From contig CAZHGP010000023.1 of NCBI GenBank assembly GCA_964532175.1, positions 1-24,353 on the forward strand: DNA of 24,353 nucleotides, in the 5' to 3' direction. Shown piece after piece: positions 7,840-16,283 of this stretch (the stretch's first letter is position 1; each line of letters starts with the position of its first letter). The position numbers were made by a program, and so were the translations under genes. The notes beneath the pieces are model-generated. The model was given only the letters and a program-made list of their open reading frames with translations, was not told the origin of the DNA and made no database searches. The DNA comes from JAVZCJ01 sp964532175. GTDB lineage: Archaea > Thermoproteota > Nitrososphaeria_A > Caldarchaeales > JAVZCJ01.

Positions 7840-8438
7840 CTATATTGGTGGCGGTGGAGGGACTGGAGGTGGAGCTTTTCCGAAAAATGCTTTAACATGG
7901 GGCCTTGTTAAATAATAAAGTATTAATACATTAATAAGAATCGAAATAATGCCACTAGGCAAACTTACTAAACCAAGCAATATGCCTATTATGGAAAATA
8001 TAAATGTTAATGTCCAAGCCCATCCTTTTCCAGTCCATAATCCATAAGCAAGTAAGANNNNNNNNNNNNNNNNNNNNNNNNNNNNNNNNNNNNNNNNNNN
8101 NNNNNNNNNNNNNNNNNNNNNNNNNNNNNNNNNNNNNNNNNNNNNNNNNNNNNNNNNAATGTTAATGTCCAAGCCCATCCTTTTCCAGTCCATAATCCAT
8201 AAGCAAGTAAGAAACTTATTAATCCTAGTATTAATAAGATTATGGCAATCACTAATACGATCATTCCTAAAAAGCCTTTGAAAAATCCAATCATTCTGGG
8301 CATTGTTTCAGGCATGAATGTAGTTATCATTTCAAAGAATATTCCAATAAGTAATATACCAGCAAGATATATTACTCCTTCTATTGCTTCGAGAATTGCT
8401 AGAATAGTCACTCCTAAAGGTCTTTCTCTCTTTTCCAT
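7840..8438 (-). CDS. Small multi-pass membrane protein, interrupted by an artificial assembly gap
   Basis: Two half-ORFs flank the N run. The part after the gap starts at ATG 8438 (MEKRERPLGVTILAILEAIE) and breaks off in …YGLWTGKGWAWTLT. The part before the gap repeats that segment and continues FIFSIIGILLGLVSLPSGII to a proline-rich end, PPPVPPPPPI, at 7840. Removing the Ns and one copy of the duplicated 55 bases (155 bases in all) joins the two in one frame, giving 147 residues with about four membrane segments. The RPLGVTILAILE opening is common in small archaeal membrane proteins of unknown role. As printed, the frame is broken because 155 is not a multiple of three; I treat the gene as intact. 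Function unknown. Confidence 0.75.
8003..8057. repeat. Left copy of the exact 55-base duplication at the gap edge
   Basis: The 55 bases ending directly at the gap are identical to the 55 bases starting directly after it (8158-8212). This is what two unmerged contigs sharing a k-mer-length overlap look like, not a biological repeat. Confidence 0.95.
8058..8157. other. Assembly gap of exactly 100 Ns
   Basis: A run of 100 Ns is a conventional placeholder of unknown length. The flanking duplication indicates that no sequence is actually missing here. Confidence 0.98.
8158..8212. repeat. Right copy of the exact 55-base duplication at the gap edge
   Basis: Identical to 8003-8057, base for base. 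Both copies encode the same stretch of the membrane protein (LLAYGLWTGKGWAWTL), which shows the overlap is one locus printed twice. Confidence 0.95.
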
Positions 8439-8492
8439 GAAAATATTATCTAAAAGGTATTATTTAAATCTTTAGTTTATTCTTTTAAAAAG

Positions 8493-10031
8493 CTATACAT
8501 AATCATTTATTTTAGCATTAGGATGAAGTTTATACCATTCATCAATAGTCATGGAATATTCTTTCTCTATACGAGAACGATGAAGAGAATTTAATGTACA
8601 AAATGGAATAATTGACCCATTTGGTAAGGCATAATGTATTACACATCTTTGAACACGTGCAACATCAAAATTATTATAATCCATGAAATGCATGCATCCA
8701 ATCATTATCATATTACGTATAAGAGAGCCAAGTGCTTTATAAGATCCTTTTGTTAATACATCTTTAAATAATTTTCTTATAGGTTCTGCTTTAACTAATG
8801 GCAATAATTTTAATAATTGCATTTTTGCTTTTGTTTTACTCCCTTCTATAGCCATATAATATATTTGCCAAAGTATTTCAGCAAAATTATCAACATCTAC
8901 TATTCTTGTTATTGGAATTATTTTTCCATTTTCTATAAATATAAATGTTGCTGCTCCACAATATGGATTCATTGTAAACCTTGGATATAATCTATTTTTT
9001 ACTTGTTCCATTGCAAGAGATATTGGTACAGGCCAATCAACTGGTCTAAAATCCCATCTTGTTATTGCTCCATTTGTTTGTTCTTCTATTAATTTTAATA
9101 CATCTGGAGTTGTAATTCTCATTTCTTTTATTTTCTCTTTAGTTGCTCTTCCAACAAAAGATATTGGTTGAATATTCACACATCTTATAACATCTTTATT
9201 TTGAATAGCATAATTTATTATATTTCCAAGCTCATTATCATTAACACCTTTTGCCAATGTTACTACTAATACTATTGAATCTAAACCTATTTTTCTTGCA
9301 TTTTCTATTACTTTTTGTTTTATAGGTATTAAATCTGTTCTTCCTCTTAATTTTTTATATATTTCTGGATCTAATCCATCAAATTGTAAATACAATGTTG
9401 ACATTCCAGCTTCTCTTATACTTTTAAAATATTCTATATCTTCTGCTAATCTTATCCCATTACTATTTACTTCTACATGTGTAAATCCCAATTTCTTTGC
9501 TTCTTTTATTATTTTTGGTAAATCATTTCTTAAAGTTGGTTCTCCTCCTGAAAATTGTATTGCATTTGGAGCCCATGGTTTTGTGTTTCTTAAATTTTTT
9601 AGCATTTCTACTATTTGTTCATAATTTGGTTCATAAACATATCCTATAGCTCCTGCATATGCAAAGCATACAGGACATGCCATGTTGCATCTATTAGTAA
9701 CATCTATTATTGATAATACTGTATGAGACCTATGCATTGGACATATTCCACAATCAAATGGACATCCATTTATTGTTTTTGTTCTAGGATTCTGTATTCC
9801 TGTTCCCATATATTTTGCTTGATCCCATTTTTGCCAATACTTATAAAGTTCTGCATCTCCCCAATAAATATCTTCAAATTTTCCATGTTCAGAACATGTT
9901 TTTTCAAGATATACTACATTGTTTTCTTCATATACATGCATTGGAATTAATTTTTGGCATATTGGACATATGCTTTGTGTCCATTTATCTATTTTTATTT
10001 CTTTCTCTTCTTCTTTTTCTACTACCTTCAT
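8493..10031 (-). CDS. tes: Tetraether lipid synthase-like radical SAM enzyme
   Basis: The protein has 512 residues, matching the roughly 500-residue Tes family (MJ0619/MA_1486 type). Tes joins the phytanyl ends of two archaeol lipids to make membrane-spanning GDGT tetraethers, at the cytoplasmic membrane. Seen in order: a rubredoxin-like N terminus with C22, C25 and C46 (CPICQ … TCSEHGKFED); an extra cysteine group NGCPFDCGICPMH (C90, C94, C97); the radical SAM motif CNMACPVC (C115, C119, C122); and FSGGEPTLR (160-168) for SAM binding. Further cysteines near the C terminus (NPYCG, IGCMHF, RCVIHY, PFCTL) could hold additional clusters. ATG at 10031 has no clear Shine-Dalgarno. It is divergent from an MFS gene and stands alone. 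Other radical SAM members of this broader group exist, so the lipid role is strong family inference, not proof. Confidence 0.82.
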   Translation of the reverse strand: MKVVEKEEEKEIKIDKWTQSICPICQKLIPMHVYEENNVVYLEKTCSEHGKFEDIYWGDAELYKYWQKWDQAKYMGTGIQNPRTKTINGCPFDCGICPMHRSHTVLSIIDVTNRCNMACPVCFAYAGAIGYVYEPNYEQIVEMLKNLRNTKPWAPNAIQFSGGEPTLRNDLPKIIKEAKKLGFTHVEVNSNGIRLAEDIEYFKSIREAGMSTLYLQFDGLDPEIYKKLRGRTDLIPIKQKVIENARKIGLDSIVLVVTLAKGVNDNELGNIINYAIQNKDVIRCVNIQPISFVGRATKEKIKEMRITTPDVLKLIEEQTNGAITRWDFRPVDWPVPISLAMEQVKNRLYPRFTMNPYCGAATFIFIENGKIIPITRIVDVDNFAEILWQIYYMAIEGSKTKAKMQLLKLLPLVKAEPIRKLFKDVLTKGSYKALGSLIRNMIMIGCMHFMDYNNFDVARVQRCVIHYALPNGSIIPFCTLNSLHRSRIEKEYSMTIDEWYKLHPNAKINDYV

Positions 10032-10138
10032 ATTCTTATATTCTCTTTTCTTAGAAAAATAAAAACATTTACTTTTTTCTAAAATTTATATACAACTTAT
10101 TTATTCCATAAGCTAATTATAATAAGAGCGGGTTTAAA

Positions 10139-11329
10139 TTGTCTATTTCTAAAAAAGCTTACATTGCTATTTTAATGATGGGAATAGTTAGTTTATTTGG
10201 AGATATTGTTTATGAAGGTGCAAGAGGGATCGTACCTGATTATTTAAAATTTTTAGGTGCTTCAGCTACAATTGTAGGAATTATAGTAGGTTTAGGAGAA
10301 TTAATATCATATTTCTCTAGAATTATTGGAGGATTTTTAGTTGATAAAACTCATAGTTATTGGCCTTTAATGCTTTTAGGATATGGATTAATTTTTTCTT
10401 TACCAAGTTTATTTTTTTGTAATTTTTTTGGAGGATGGATTTTAGCTGCTTTATTAATAATCATTGAAAGATTTGGTAAAGGGATTAGAGCACCTGCAAG
10501 AGATACAATTTTATCTTTTGTTTCAACTGGTGTAGGACCTGGAAAAGCTTTTGGATTTCATGAACTCTTAGATCAAATTGGAGCTATTCTTGGTCCATTA
10601 ATTATTGCTGGAATTTTTGCTTTTACTTTAAGCTATTCAATATCTTTTTCTTTCCTTTTTTTACCTTATTTATTACTTTTAATTTCACTTTATTTAGTTT
10701 ATAATTTTCTTAAAAAATATGAAATACCTTCTACTATTGAAAAAGTTAAAATTAGTATAACAAAAGGCATAGTATCATTTTATATTCTTGCAATAACATT
10801 AAATAGCATAGGTATTCTTCCATCAGCTTTAATTCTTTATAGAGCTTCACAATTAGCTGATATTGGAATAATTGATAGATGGTTTATACCATTGCTTTAT
10901 GCTGGAATACAACTTATAGATGCTCCATCAGCATTATTTTCCGGCTTTATATATGATAAAATTGGCCTTTTAACATTAATAGTGCCATTTATTATTTCAT
11001 TTTTTATTGCTCCTATAACTTTTATTCCATCGAATAGTTCATTAATGATTATAATCTCAGCTATATTATATGGAATTGTTTTAGGTACTCAAGAATCTAT
11101 TTATAGAGCTGCAATAGCAGATATTGTTCCAAAGAATATACGTGGAACAGTATATGGAATTATGAATGCTGCATTAGGTGTTGGCATTCTTATAGCAGGC
11201 TTAATATATGGATATCTATTAGATATAAAAGCTTCTTTATGGATAATAATTTTAATAACATTTATAATAGAAAGTTTTGCATTAATTTTAATCTTATTCG
11301 TTATTTCTAATATTAGGAAAATTAAATAA
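10139..11329 (+). CDS. Major facilitator superfamily transporter
   Basis: The protein has 396 residues and about twelve hydrophobic segments. The loop after helix 2 reads RIIGGFLVDKTHSYW, a version of the MFS GxxxDRxG motif, and ERFGKGIRAPARDTI lies in the helix 4 region, typical of a subgroup of putative drug/metabolite permeases. A matching C-terminal half signature is FSGFIYDKIG. The start is TTG at 10139; TTTATATAC near 10084-10092 could be its TATA box, in a 107-base divergent spacer shared with the tetraether synthase gene. Substrate unknown. It is followed 80 bases later by a second, only distantly similar MFS gene. Confidence 0.88.
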   Translation: MSISKKAYIAILMMGIVSLFGDIVYEGARGIVPDYLKFLGASATIVGIIVGLGELISYFSRIIGGFLVDKTHSYWPLMLLGYGLIFSLPSLFFCNFFGGWILAALLIIIERFGKGIRAPARDTILSFVSTGVGPGKAFGFHELLDQIGAILGPLIIAGIFAFTLSYSISFSFLFLPYLLLLISLYLVYNFLKKYEIPSTIEKVKISITKGIVSFYILAITLNSIGILPSALILYRASQLADIGIIDRWFIPLLYAGIQLIDAPSALFSGFIYDKIGLLTLIVPFIISFFIAPITFIPSNSSLMIIISAILYGIVLGTQESIYRAAIADIVPKNIRGTVYGIMNAALGVGILIAGLIYGYLLDIKASLWIIILITFIIESFALILILFVISNIRKIK

Positions 11330-11409
11330 TTTCTTAGAATATATAAAAATCTTTTTAAATAAGTAAAAAAAGTTTTATTAAAAATTTCATTAATTAATGG
11401 GACATTCTC

Positions 11410-12576
11410 ATGAGAATTGCAAATTTTTATTTAATAATAATTTTACCATTCATTTTTTGGACTGCAAGATACTTAATTAATCCAATTTTTCCTCTTTATT
11501 TAATTAGCATAGGTGCTTCAAAATTTCAAATTGGAATAATTATAGCAATTCCTTCATTAATATGTATTTTTACAAGGATTCTATTTGGATTTGCTTTATC
11601 TAAATATGGGGGGTGGAAAATTATATTTTATGCTTTATTAGCACAAATTATATCTTTCTCATTATATTTTTTAATAAAAAATCCATCATGGCTTTATTTA
11701 GTTGCAATAATAGATGGATTAAGTTTTTCATCTTTTGGTCCTACTGGTATGGAATTATCAATAAGAGTTTCTAGAATAAATGAAAAAAATGAAGTAATCG
11801 GAAAATATTTAGCTTCTATTGGTTTTGGAATGGTTCTAGGCCCTTTATTATGTAGTATTTTCACTTTATATTTTGCATATAATCAACTTTTTCTAATTTC
11901 TATATTTTTCTCAATTTTTGGATTATTTTTATTATTTGGAATAGAGAAAAATAATTTTGATCAAGAGAAAATAAAAGAGAAAATAAATATTATATCTTCT
12001 TTAAAGAATATTATTAAATCTAAGAATATTTTAATTTTATATATTTCAACTTTATTATTTGCAATATGTCAAGGAGTTTATAATACTCTCTTTTCAGTTC
12101 ATTCTAAAAATAATATAGGGTTAAATGATTCAATTATTGCTTTTCTTTTTACTATAAATGGATTAGCAAATGCTTCTATTAGAATTCCATCTGGAAAAAT
12201 TATTAATAAATTTGGTAAGAAAAAAATTATTTTAATAGGAATGATATTACTCTCTTTAATGTTTTTTATAATATCCATAACTAATGAAGTGCCATTTCTA
12301 TTATTAGCAATGATTATGTATGGCATAGGTTGGGGTATGAGAGCAGTTGCTACTACTTCATTATTAAGTGATTCTGTTCTAGAATATCATAGAGGAATAG
12401 CATTAAATATTTTCTGGAATATGTTCGATATTGGTTCTATGATTGGAGCTATAATTGCAGGATTTTTAGCTACTTATATTTATATAGGATCAATTTTTAT
12501 TATTTGTTGTATAATACTTTTGATTGGTGCTAGCTTAGTTATTTTTATAAAAGAATATCAATCATATAAAAGTTAA
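11410..12576 (+). CDS. Major facilitator superfamily transporter (second)
   Basis: The protein has 388 residues with about twelve membrane segments and a long charged central loop (near 180-200, rich in K, E and N) as expected between the two six-helix halves. Motif traces: RILFGFALSKYGGWK in the first half and RIPSGKIINKFGKKK in the second, both MFS GxxxxxxG(K/R) loops. ATG at 11410; CTTTTTAAATAAG (11351-11363) is a TATA candidate, giving it its own promoter. The PHP-family gene starts 30 bases after its stop on the same strand, so the two may be co-transcribed. Substrate cannot be predicted. Confidence 0.88.
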   Translation: MRIANFYLIIILPFIFWTARYLINPIFPLYLISIGASKFQIGIIIAIPSLICIFTRILFGFALSKYGGWKIIFYALLAQIISFSLYFLIKNPSWLYLVAIIDGLSFSSFGPTGMELSIRVSRINEKNEVIGKYLASIGFGMVLGPLLCSIFTLYFAYNQLFLISIFFSIFGLFLLFGIEKNNFDQEKIKEKINIISSLKNIIKSKNILILYISTLLFAICQGVYNTLFSVHSKNNIGLNDSIIAFLFTINGLANASIRIPSGKIINKFGKKKIILIGMILLSLMFFIISITNEVPFLLLAMIMYGIGWGMRAVATTSLLSDSVLEYHRGIALNIFWNMFDIGSMIGAIIAGFLATYIYIGSIFIICCIILLIGASLVIFIKEYQSYKS

Positions 12577-12606
12577 TATTTTCCTATAGTGTTGAAATTT
12601 AACAAT

Positions 12607-13443
12607 ATGAAGGTAAAAATAGACTACCATGTTCATACTAGCTATACATGGGATGCTAAAGGGAGTGTTAAAGATTATTGTAAAATTGCAGAAAATAAAG
12701 GAATTGAAGAAATAGTTTTTACTAATCATTTTATTCCATTTTTACTTAATATTCCTAAAGGAAGTATAACAAAAGATGGAATAGAAAAAAATTTTAAGGA
12801 AATTGAAGAAGCAAAGAAGGAATATAATTTAAAAATTAAGATTGGTTTAGAAATAGATTATAATATTGCGTATGAAAAAATAATTGAAAATATTTTAAAT
12901 GAATATCAATTTGATTTTATTTTAGGTTCAATTCATTTTATAGATGGAATAGATATTATAGGAAATCAAGCATCCATTTTCTTCAAAGATAAAAGTATAC
13001 AAGAAGCATATGAAAGGTATTTCTTAGAATTGAAGAAACTTAGTGAAAGTGGCTTAATAGATGTTTTAGCTCATCCAGATTATATTAGAAGAAGTGCAAT
13101 AAAATATTATGGAAGAGATTTTATTTTTGAAGATAATAAGAATATTATTGAAGAACTTTTAGATTCAATGATTAAAAATGATGTAGGATTAGAAGTTAAT
13201 ACTTCTGGATATAGACATGGATTGAATGATTCTTTTCCAAAATTAGAATTTTTAAAATTTTGTTTTAAAAAAGGTTTAAGAAAAATTACAATAGGCTCTG
13301 ATGCTCATTCACCTGAATATTTAGCTTTCTATCTTGATAAAGGTATTGAAAAAATAAAGAATGTTGGTTATAATGAAATATGCATTTTTAATAAAAGAGA
13401 ACCTTCATGGGTTTCTATAGAAAAAATAATTTCTGATTTTTAA
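12607..13443 (+). CDS. PHP-family phosphoesterase, histidinol-phosphatase-like
   Basis: The protein has 278 residues from ATG 12607; GTG at 12589 would add six. It carries the PHP metal-site motifs in order: DYHVHTSYTWDAKG, VFTNHF, GLEIDYN, ILGSIHFIDG, DVLAHPDYIRR, LEVNTSG and IGSDAHSPEY. These belong to the HisK/HIS2-type histidinol-phosphate phosphatase group (COG1387), which removes phosphate from histidinol phosphate in histidine synthesis. No other his gene is nearby and many PHP proteins of this type have other phosphoester substrates, so the specific reaction is uncertain. It follows the MFS gene closely. ATG is preferred because it places the metal-site HVH at the usual distance from the N terminus. 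Confidence 0.85.
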   Translation: MKVKIDYHVHTSYTWDAKGSVKDYCKIAENKGIEEIVFTNHFIPFLLNIPKGSITKDGIEKNFKEIEEAKKEYNLKIKIGLEIDYNIAYEKIIENILNEYQFDFILGSIHFIDGIDIIGNQASIFFKDKSIQEAYERYFLELKKLSESGLIDVLAHPDYIRRSAIKYYGRDFIFEDNKNIIEELLDSMIKNDVGLEVNTSGYRHGLNDSFPKLEFLKFCFKKGLRKITIGSDAHSPEYLAFYLDKGIEKIKNVGYNEICIFNKREPSWVSIEKIISDF

Positions 13444-13460
13444 ATTTTTATTCTAAAAAA

Positions 13461-13685
13461 TTATTCTTTTATTTCCTCTTTAAAATTATGCTTGCATACT
13501 TTACACATGCAATAACATGTAAAAGAAGTTTCTCCTAAATTGCTTTTAATAGATAAAATTTTAACATTTCTTGAACCACAATTGGGACATCTAATGGATA
13601 TTCTATACTTAGCTCTATAAACTAGAAAATATGCTAATAGAATTGATGATAAAGATATAGCAAATGCATAAATTAAGTCTAGCAT
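13461..13685 (-). CDS. Small zinc-ribbon membrane protein, unknown function
   Basis: The protein has 74 residues. One N-terminal hydrophobic helix (about 3-24) is followed by a cytosolic or external domain with CPNCGSRNVK and CYCMCKVCKHNF; two CXXC pairs form a likely zinc ribbon, and two extra cysteines lie next to the second pair. ATG at 13685; AAGGTA lies about ten bases upstream. It ends 17 bases from the stop of the convergent PHP gene. No specific family is recognised; the coding potential is good given the intact zinc ribbon. Confidence 0.7.
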   Translation of the reverse strand: MLDLIYAFAISLSSILLAYFLVYRAKYRISIRCPNCGSRNVKILSIKSNLGETSFTCYCMCKVCKHNFKEEIKE

Positions 13686-13759
13686 ATCTTTTTACCTTAA
13701 CTCAATTTCTCTTTTAAATTTTTTTAAAAAATCTTCTTTATAATAAACTTTTCCTTTAT

Positions 13760-14368
13760 TCAAGGTATGTATACTGAGAAATTCCCACTTAAATTATAAA
13801 ATATTAATCTAGCTTTACCTTTTCCTGGTTCATATGGTTGTGGATAAGCAATAATTATTTTAAATGTTTTTGCCCCATAATATAATTCTTTTTCACTTCC
13901 TTTAAAAATTACTTGATGAACGTCACTTTCAATTTTTGTTATTTTATTTGGATAAACTTTTTCTTCAATGCTTGCTACTAATGCTCCTTCTCCTTCCGAT
14001 GTTTCATATTCATAAAATATAACTGGATATGTATAATTTGTATTAGATTTAGCATATATTGTCCAATTTAATAACACTATGTAAGTTCCTGTTTCATTAT
14101 TAAAATAAACATTCTTCACATTTATTTTAAAATCTATAATCGTGATATTGTATCTAAATGTAAAGCTTTCAATAGTACTATTTTCTATTAATTTTTTTGA
14201 AGTATTAAGAATCGTTGTTTTATATTCAATAATTTTACTTGTATTTATAACAGATTTTGTATAATTGATTGTAAGCTCATTGTAATTATTTTTATTTATA
14301 TATAGAATGATGGTGATCGATAGTGCTATTACTATAATCAATAATATTGCTATAAAGTATTTTTTCAT
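13760..14368 (-). CDS. Membrane-anchored, sequon-rich extracytoplasmic protein, unknown function
   Basis: The protein has 202 residues from ATG 14368. A single hydrophobic anchor (MKKYFIAILLIIVIALSITI) is followed by a domain rich in Asn, Thr, Tyr and beta-type sequence, with about ten N-X-S/T sequons (NYT, NTS, NST, NIT, NET, NWT, NYT, NLS, NFS), as in archaeal surface glycoproteins. The longest ORF begins with GTG 14377, but that GTGA fits better as the Shine-Dalgarno of the ATG five bases further on. It follows the DUF72 gene by a few bases, so the two are co-transcribed. No family is recognised; glycosylation is inferred from the sequons only. Confidence 0.65.
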   Translation of the reverse strand: MKKYFIAILLIIVIALSITIILYINKNNYNELTINYTKSVINTSKIIEYKTTILNTSKKLIENSTIESFTFRYNITIIDFKINVKNVYFNNETGTYIVLLNWTIYAKSNTNYTYPVIFYEYETSEGEGALVASIEEKVYPNKITKIESDVHQVIFKGSEKELYYGAKTFKIIIAYPQPYEPGKGKARLIFYNLSGNFSVYIP

Positions 14369-14380
14369 TATTTTCACTTT

Positions 14381-15295
14381 TTAGCTAATTTTTTCAGAAA
14401 TAATTGGTTCTAATTCATTCTTTATATCTTTTAAGGACTTATATTTTTTATCACTTGCTTTTTTAAATATATCAGAAATACTTATATATAAAGAAGAAGT
14501 TACAAACACTTTCTTTTTTCCATATTTTTCTATAATTTCTTTTTTAGATATAGGAAATTCTATAGAAGATAATTTTTCTATAATAGCATCTATTCCCCAT
14601 AAAGTTTTTGGTAAAGTATTCTTTTCTAATAATTGTTTAAATCTAATAGAATCCTCATACATATTAATATTATTGAATAAAACATATATTTCATTTGCTC
14701 CTTTAGAATAATTAAAAATTTTTTCTTTAAGAGAAATAAGATCATTATCTGAAAATTTATAATAATACATTTTTTTAGATAATCCATGAAGTCTATAATA
14801 TGCTATTTCATCTATATAGCATGGTTTATTTATAAATGGATCAACAACATGTGTTATAGAATATTTTTCTAATAATTTTGAAAGTTTATCATAGATTTCT
14901 AACCATTTCTCTCCTCTAGTTTCCCATACAATTTTTAATTCATTATATTTTATTTTTGAGAAGAATTTTTCAACTCTATTTAAATATTCTGGAGTAAAAG
15001 ATACTGGGGTTTGAAATAAAAGAATTTTTGATTTAAGAATTTTACATAATTCAATCATTTGATTTAAATAATTTATGCATTCCTTTTTTATTTCCATTTT
15101 ATAAGTATGAGTTATTCCTTGATATGCTTTTAGAACATATTCAAAATTTTCTGGTGCTTCATTTCTCCATTTTTGAGCTAATTTTATTGAGGGTATTTTA
15201 TAGAAAGTAGAATTTATTTCAATTAAACTAAATTCTTTATAATATTTTTCTTTAGCTATTGGAAAACCACAACAACCTATTTTCACTATAGTCAT
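14381..15295 (-). CDS. DUF72 (YecE-like) family protein
   Basis: The protein has 304 residues. The N terminus is diagnostic: KIGCCGFPIAKEKYYKEFSL, then EINSTFYKIPSIKLAQKW, REAPENFEYVLKAYQGITH and, later, WETRGEKW, VVDPF and YYRLHG. DUF72 proteins adopt a TIM-barrel-like fold; the function is unknown despite wide distribution. The final 60 residues (FVTSSLYISISDIFKKASDK and beyond) extend past the usual barrel end. ATG at 15295 follows GTGA (15305-15302) by six bases. It is the middle gene of an apparent operon: 13 bases after the HTH regulator and directly before the sequon-rich protein. Confidence 0.88.
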   Translation of the reverse strand: MTIVKIGCCGFPIAKEKYYKEFSLIEINSTFYKIPSIKLAQKWRNEAPENFEYVLKAYQGITHTYKMEIKKECINYLNQMIELCKILKSKILLFQTPVSFTPEYLNRVEKFFSKIKYNELKIVWETRGEKWLEIYDKLSKLLEKYSITHVVDPFINKPCYIDEIAYYRLHGLSKKMYYYKFSDNDLISLKEKIFNYSKGANEIYVLFNNINMYEDSIRFKQLLEKNTLPKTLWGIDAIIEKLSSIEFPISKKEIIEKYGKKKVFVTSSLYISISDIFKKASDKKYKSLKDIKNELEPIISEKIS

Positions 15296-15308
15296 AATTT
15301 TTCACTTT

Positions 15309-16052
15309 TTATTTAATTATTTTCAATCTTTTTATCGAATCTATAAGTTCTTCTACACTAGGTTTAAGAGATAAAACAAGAGGTACATAATCCAATTCAG
15401 CTAATTCTATAGCAAGTTTATCTACATCATCTTGACTTTTAGGACCATGTATTACAACCATTTTTGGTTTTATTGGATAAATCCTTACAGCTACCATAGG
15501 AGATCTTCCTTTACTAACATCTATAAAAATTAATGCTCTCATAGAATTTACTCCAAATAATTGAATAAATTCATTTCCTGTAAGTGTTCTTATTGCTTCA
15601 ATACTATTTATTATAGTATAACCATATATTGGTAAATTTATACTTTCTTTACAAGCTAATATTACTCCATCAATTGCTTTAGTAATATCTTGAACAGTCC
15701 TCGGAATAATAAATTCAGCCATGTCTAAAATTACTTTACTTAAATCTTTAGGTATTAATGAATATTTTTCAATACAATTTCCTCCTCTTTTTTCATCAAT
15801 AGAAATAAGAGTTGAAACAAATTTTCTTATAAAAGAAGTTCCAGGAGATTTTCTTCTACTTTTTTCATAATCACTTAAAACAGATGGCACAAAGCCAATT
15901 TCTTTTGCTAATTCACTTTTAGATATTCCAAATAATTCTCTCCATTTACGCATAGCAGCTCCTGGATCAGGAGACATTATTATTTCTCCAGCTATTCTAT
16001 TCATTAAAGATTCCTTAGCTAATTTCAATGCTTTTTGATTTTCTTTAATCAT
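15309..16052 (-). CDS. XRE-type HTH transcriptional regulator, COG1709-like
   Basis: From ATG 16052 the product has 247 residues. A helix-turn-helix of the XRE/lambda-repressor type (ISKSELAKEIGFVPSVLSDY, then EKSRRKSPG) lies near residues 45-75, preceded by RIAGEIIMSPDPGAAMRKWR, the usual opening of archaeal COG1709 predicted regulators. The C-terminal two thirds form an uncharacterised alpha/beta effector-like domain (YTIINSIEAIRTL … GRSPMVAVRIYPIKPKMVVI). GTG 16079 would add nine residues; ATG is preferred because GTGA (16060-16057) lies four bases before it. It is the promoter-proximal gene of the operon with DUF72, so autoregulation is plausible but not shown. The signal sensed is unknown. 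Confidence 0.85.
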   Translation of the reverse strand: MIKENQKALKLAKESLMNRIAGEIIMSPDPGAAMRKWRELFGISKSELAKEIGFVPSVLSDYEKSRRKSPGTSFIRKFVSTLISIDEKRGGNCIEKYSLIPKDLSKVILDMAEFIIPRTVQDITKAIDGVILACKESINLPIYGYTIINSIEAIRTLTGNEFIQLFGVNSMRALIFIDVSKGRSPMVAVRIYPIKPKMVVIHGPKSQDDVDKLAIELAELDYVPLVLSLKPSVEELIDSIKRLKIIK

Positions 16053-16283
16053 ACTTTCACTCTTTTTATTTAAAAACACTTATTCTTTTAATTAACTATA
16101 ACTATTATAAATAATGCTTTAAAATTATTTAAACTTTCTTTTAATATAAATTTTATTTTTTAAATGAAGAATGAATATTTTAAAATTTTTAAATTTCTAT
16201 GAATAAAATTATAATGAAAGCTTTTTAAAAAAATCAATTAAAAATATATAATTACCTTTTATTAAATCAAAAATGATAAAAAT

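Noticed and set aside
8003..8212. A 55-base direct repeat as a biological element
   Set aside because: Both copies abut the N run exactly and encode the same protein segment, which fits an unmerged contig overlap.
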